DNA from: JBFKUL01 sp041635755
GTDB taxonomy: Bacteria; Pseudomonadota; Gammaproteobacteria; Burkholderiales; SG8-39
Direction of reading: 5' to 3'
Assembly: GCA_041635755.1 (NCBI GenBank)
Contig: JBFKUL010000144.1
Coordinates: 1 to 7,439, forward strand
DNA: 7,439 nucleotides
The notes beneath the pieces were generated by a model. The model was not told where the DNA came from and did no database searches. It saw only the letters and a program-made list of their open reading frames with translations. The translations under genes were made by a program, and so were the position numbers. Each line of letters starts with the position of its first letter. Position 1 is the stretch's first letter. Shown piece after piece: positions 6,787-7,439 of the stretch.

Positions 6787-7439
6787 ATGTCGCGTGTCGC
6801 GGTCATCGGTGCAGGCTATGCGGGCATGGCGGCGGCGGTCACGCTCGCCGCGCGAGAGGTCCCGGTCACGGTTTATGAGGCAGGCGCGCTGCCGGGCGGC
6901 CGCGCCCGGCGCGTCAGCGTGCAGGGCCGCAGCCTCGACAACGGCCAGCACCTGCTGATCGGCGCATACAGCGAGCTCTTCCGATTGATGCGGCAGGTCG
7001 AGGTGCCCGCCGACGCAGTGCTGCGCGTGCCGCTCGAGCTGCGCTACGCCGACGGCTTTGCGCTGCGCGCGCTCTGGCTGCCCGCGCCGCTCGGGCTTCT
7101 CGGTGGACTGCTCGCCGCGCGCGGCCTGCCGTTCGTCGAGCGCCTCGGCGCGGTGCGCTTCATGCTCGCGCAGCGGCGACGCCGCTTCCGGCTGGAGGAG
7201 GACTGCAGCGTCGAGGCGCTGCTCGCGCGCCACGCGCAGGACGGGCGCATCGCACACTACCTGTGGCGGCCGCTGTGCATCTCCGCGCTCAATACGCCGC
7301 CGGCCCAGGCCTCGGCAAACGTGTTCCTCGCGGTACTGCGCGACACTTTCTCAGGGGAGCCCGATGCGAGCGACCTGATCTTCACGCGCGTCGACCTGTC
7401 AAAGCTGTTTCCGGAGCCTGCCGCAGAGTACGTCGAAGC
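6787..7439 (+). CDS. hpnE: Hydroxysqualene dehydroxylase HpnE, N-terminal part (3' end outside window)
   Basis: HpnE is an FAD-dependent enzyme that reduces hydroxysqualene to squalene, finishing the HpnCDE route. The window holds 217 codons plus two bases; the family is usually a little over 400 residues. Seen: the FAD-binding Rossmann motif VIGAGYAGM (6-14), an acidic residue at the end of the second strand (Glu31), the GGRA motif (37-40) of amine-oxidase/phytoene-desaturase-like flavoproteins, DNGQH (51-55) and the segment LWRPLCISALNTPP, both typical of HpnE. The ATG at 6787 lies 8 nt after the hpnD stop with only a weak GAGTGG ahead of it. An in-frame TTG at 6775 overlapping the hpnD stop would add four residues. 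Without gene context a carotenoid desaturase could be considered, but hpnC and hpnD make HpnE much more likely. Confidence 0.93.
   Translation, partial: MSRVAVIGAGYAGMAAAVTLAAREVPVTVYEAGALPGGRARRVSVQGRSLDNGQHLLIGAYSELFRLMRQVEVPADAVLRVPLELRYADGFALRALWLPAPLGLLGGLLAARGLPFVERLGAVRFMLAQRRRRFRLEEDCSVEALLARHAQDGRIAHYLWRPLCISALNTPPAQASANVFLAVLRDTFSGEPDASDLIFTRVDLSKLFPEPAAEYVE

Noticed and set aside
6661..7257. Minus-strand open frame opposite hpnD and hpnE
   Set aside because: It is in register with hpnE on the opposite strand, is low in complexity, and shows no family features.

Overview
The window looks like a chromosomal segment of a high-GC proteobacterium. A betaproteobacterium is the best guess, from the style of the ClpX N-terminus, the order tRNA-Leu/tig/clpP/clpX/lon, and the neighbouring hopanoid-type squalene genes. 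This assignment rests on recognised protein motifs and gene order; no search was run. I see no mobile element, CRISPR array, integrase or compositional break.

The left two thirds (1-5002) is transcribed on the minus strand. Read in the direction of transcription it holds a tRNA-Leu(UAG), trigger factor (tig), ClpP protease (clpP), the ClpX unfoldase (clpX), and the N-terminal 489 codons of Lon protease (lon), which runs off the left edge. The spacing is tight: tRNA to tig is 26 nt, tig overlaps clpP by 4 nt (if clpP starts at a TTG), and clpP to clpX is 13 nt. A 173-nt gap then separates clpX from lon and carries a good candidate heat-shock (sigma-32) promoter. Together these genes form a proteostasis unit: trigger factor folds nascent chains, ClpXP and Lon degrade damaged or tagged proteins.

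The right third (5084-7439) is transcribed on the plus strand, divergently from the tRNA. It holds hpnC, hpnD and the first 217 codons of hpnE, the three-enzyme bacterial route from farnesyl diphosphate to squalene: HpnD makes presqualene diphosphate, HpnC converts it to hydroxysqualene, HpnE reduces that to squalene. Squalene normally feeds hopanoid synthesis; a cyclase gene is not in the window.

The 81-nt divergent region (5003-5083) has a palindromic -10-like element inside a short inverted repeat. No gene-free stretch exceeds 300 bases. All genes belong to well-known families and I find no convincing undescribed system. The points worth a second look are the TTG start and extended propeptide of ClpP, the tRNA-mRNA linkage upstream of tig, the candidate sigma-32 promoter of lon, and the divergent control region.
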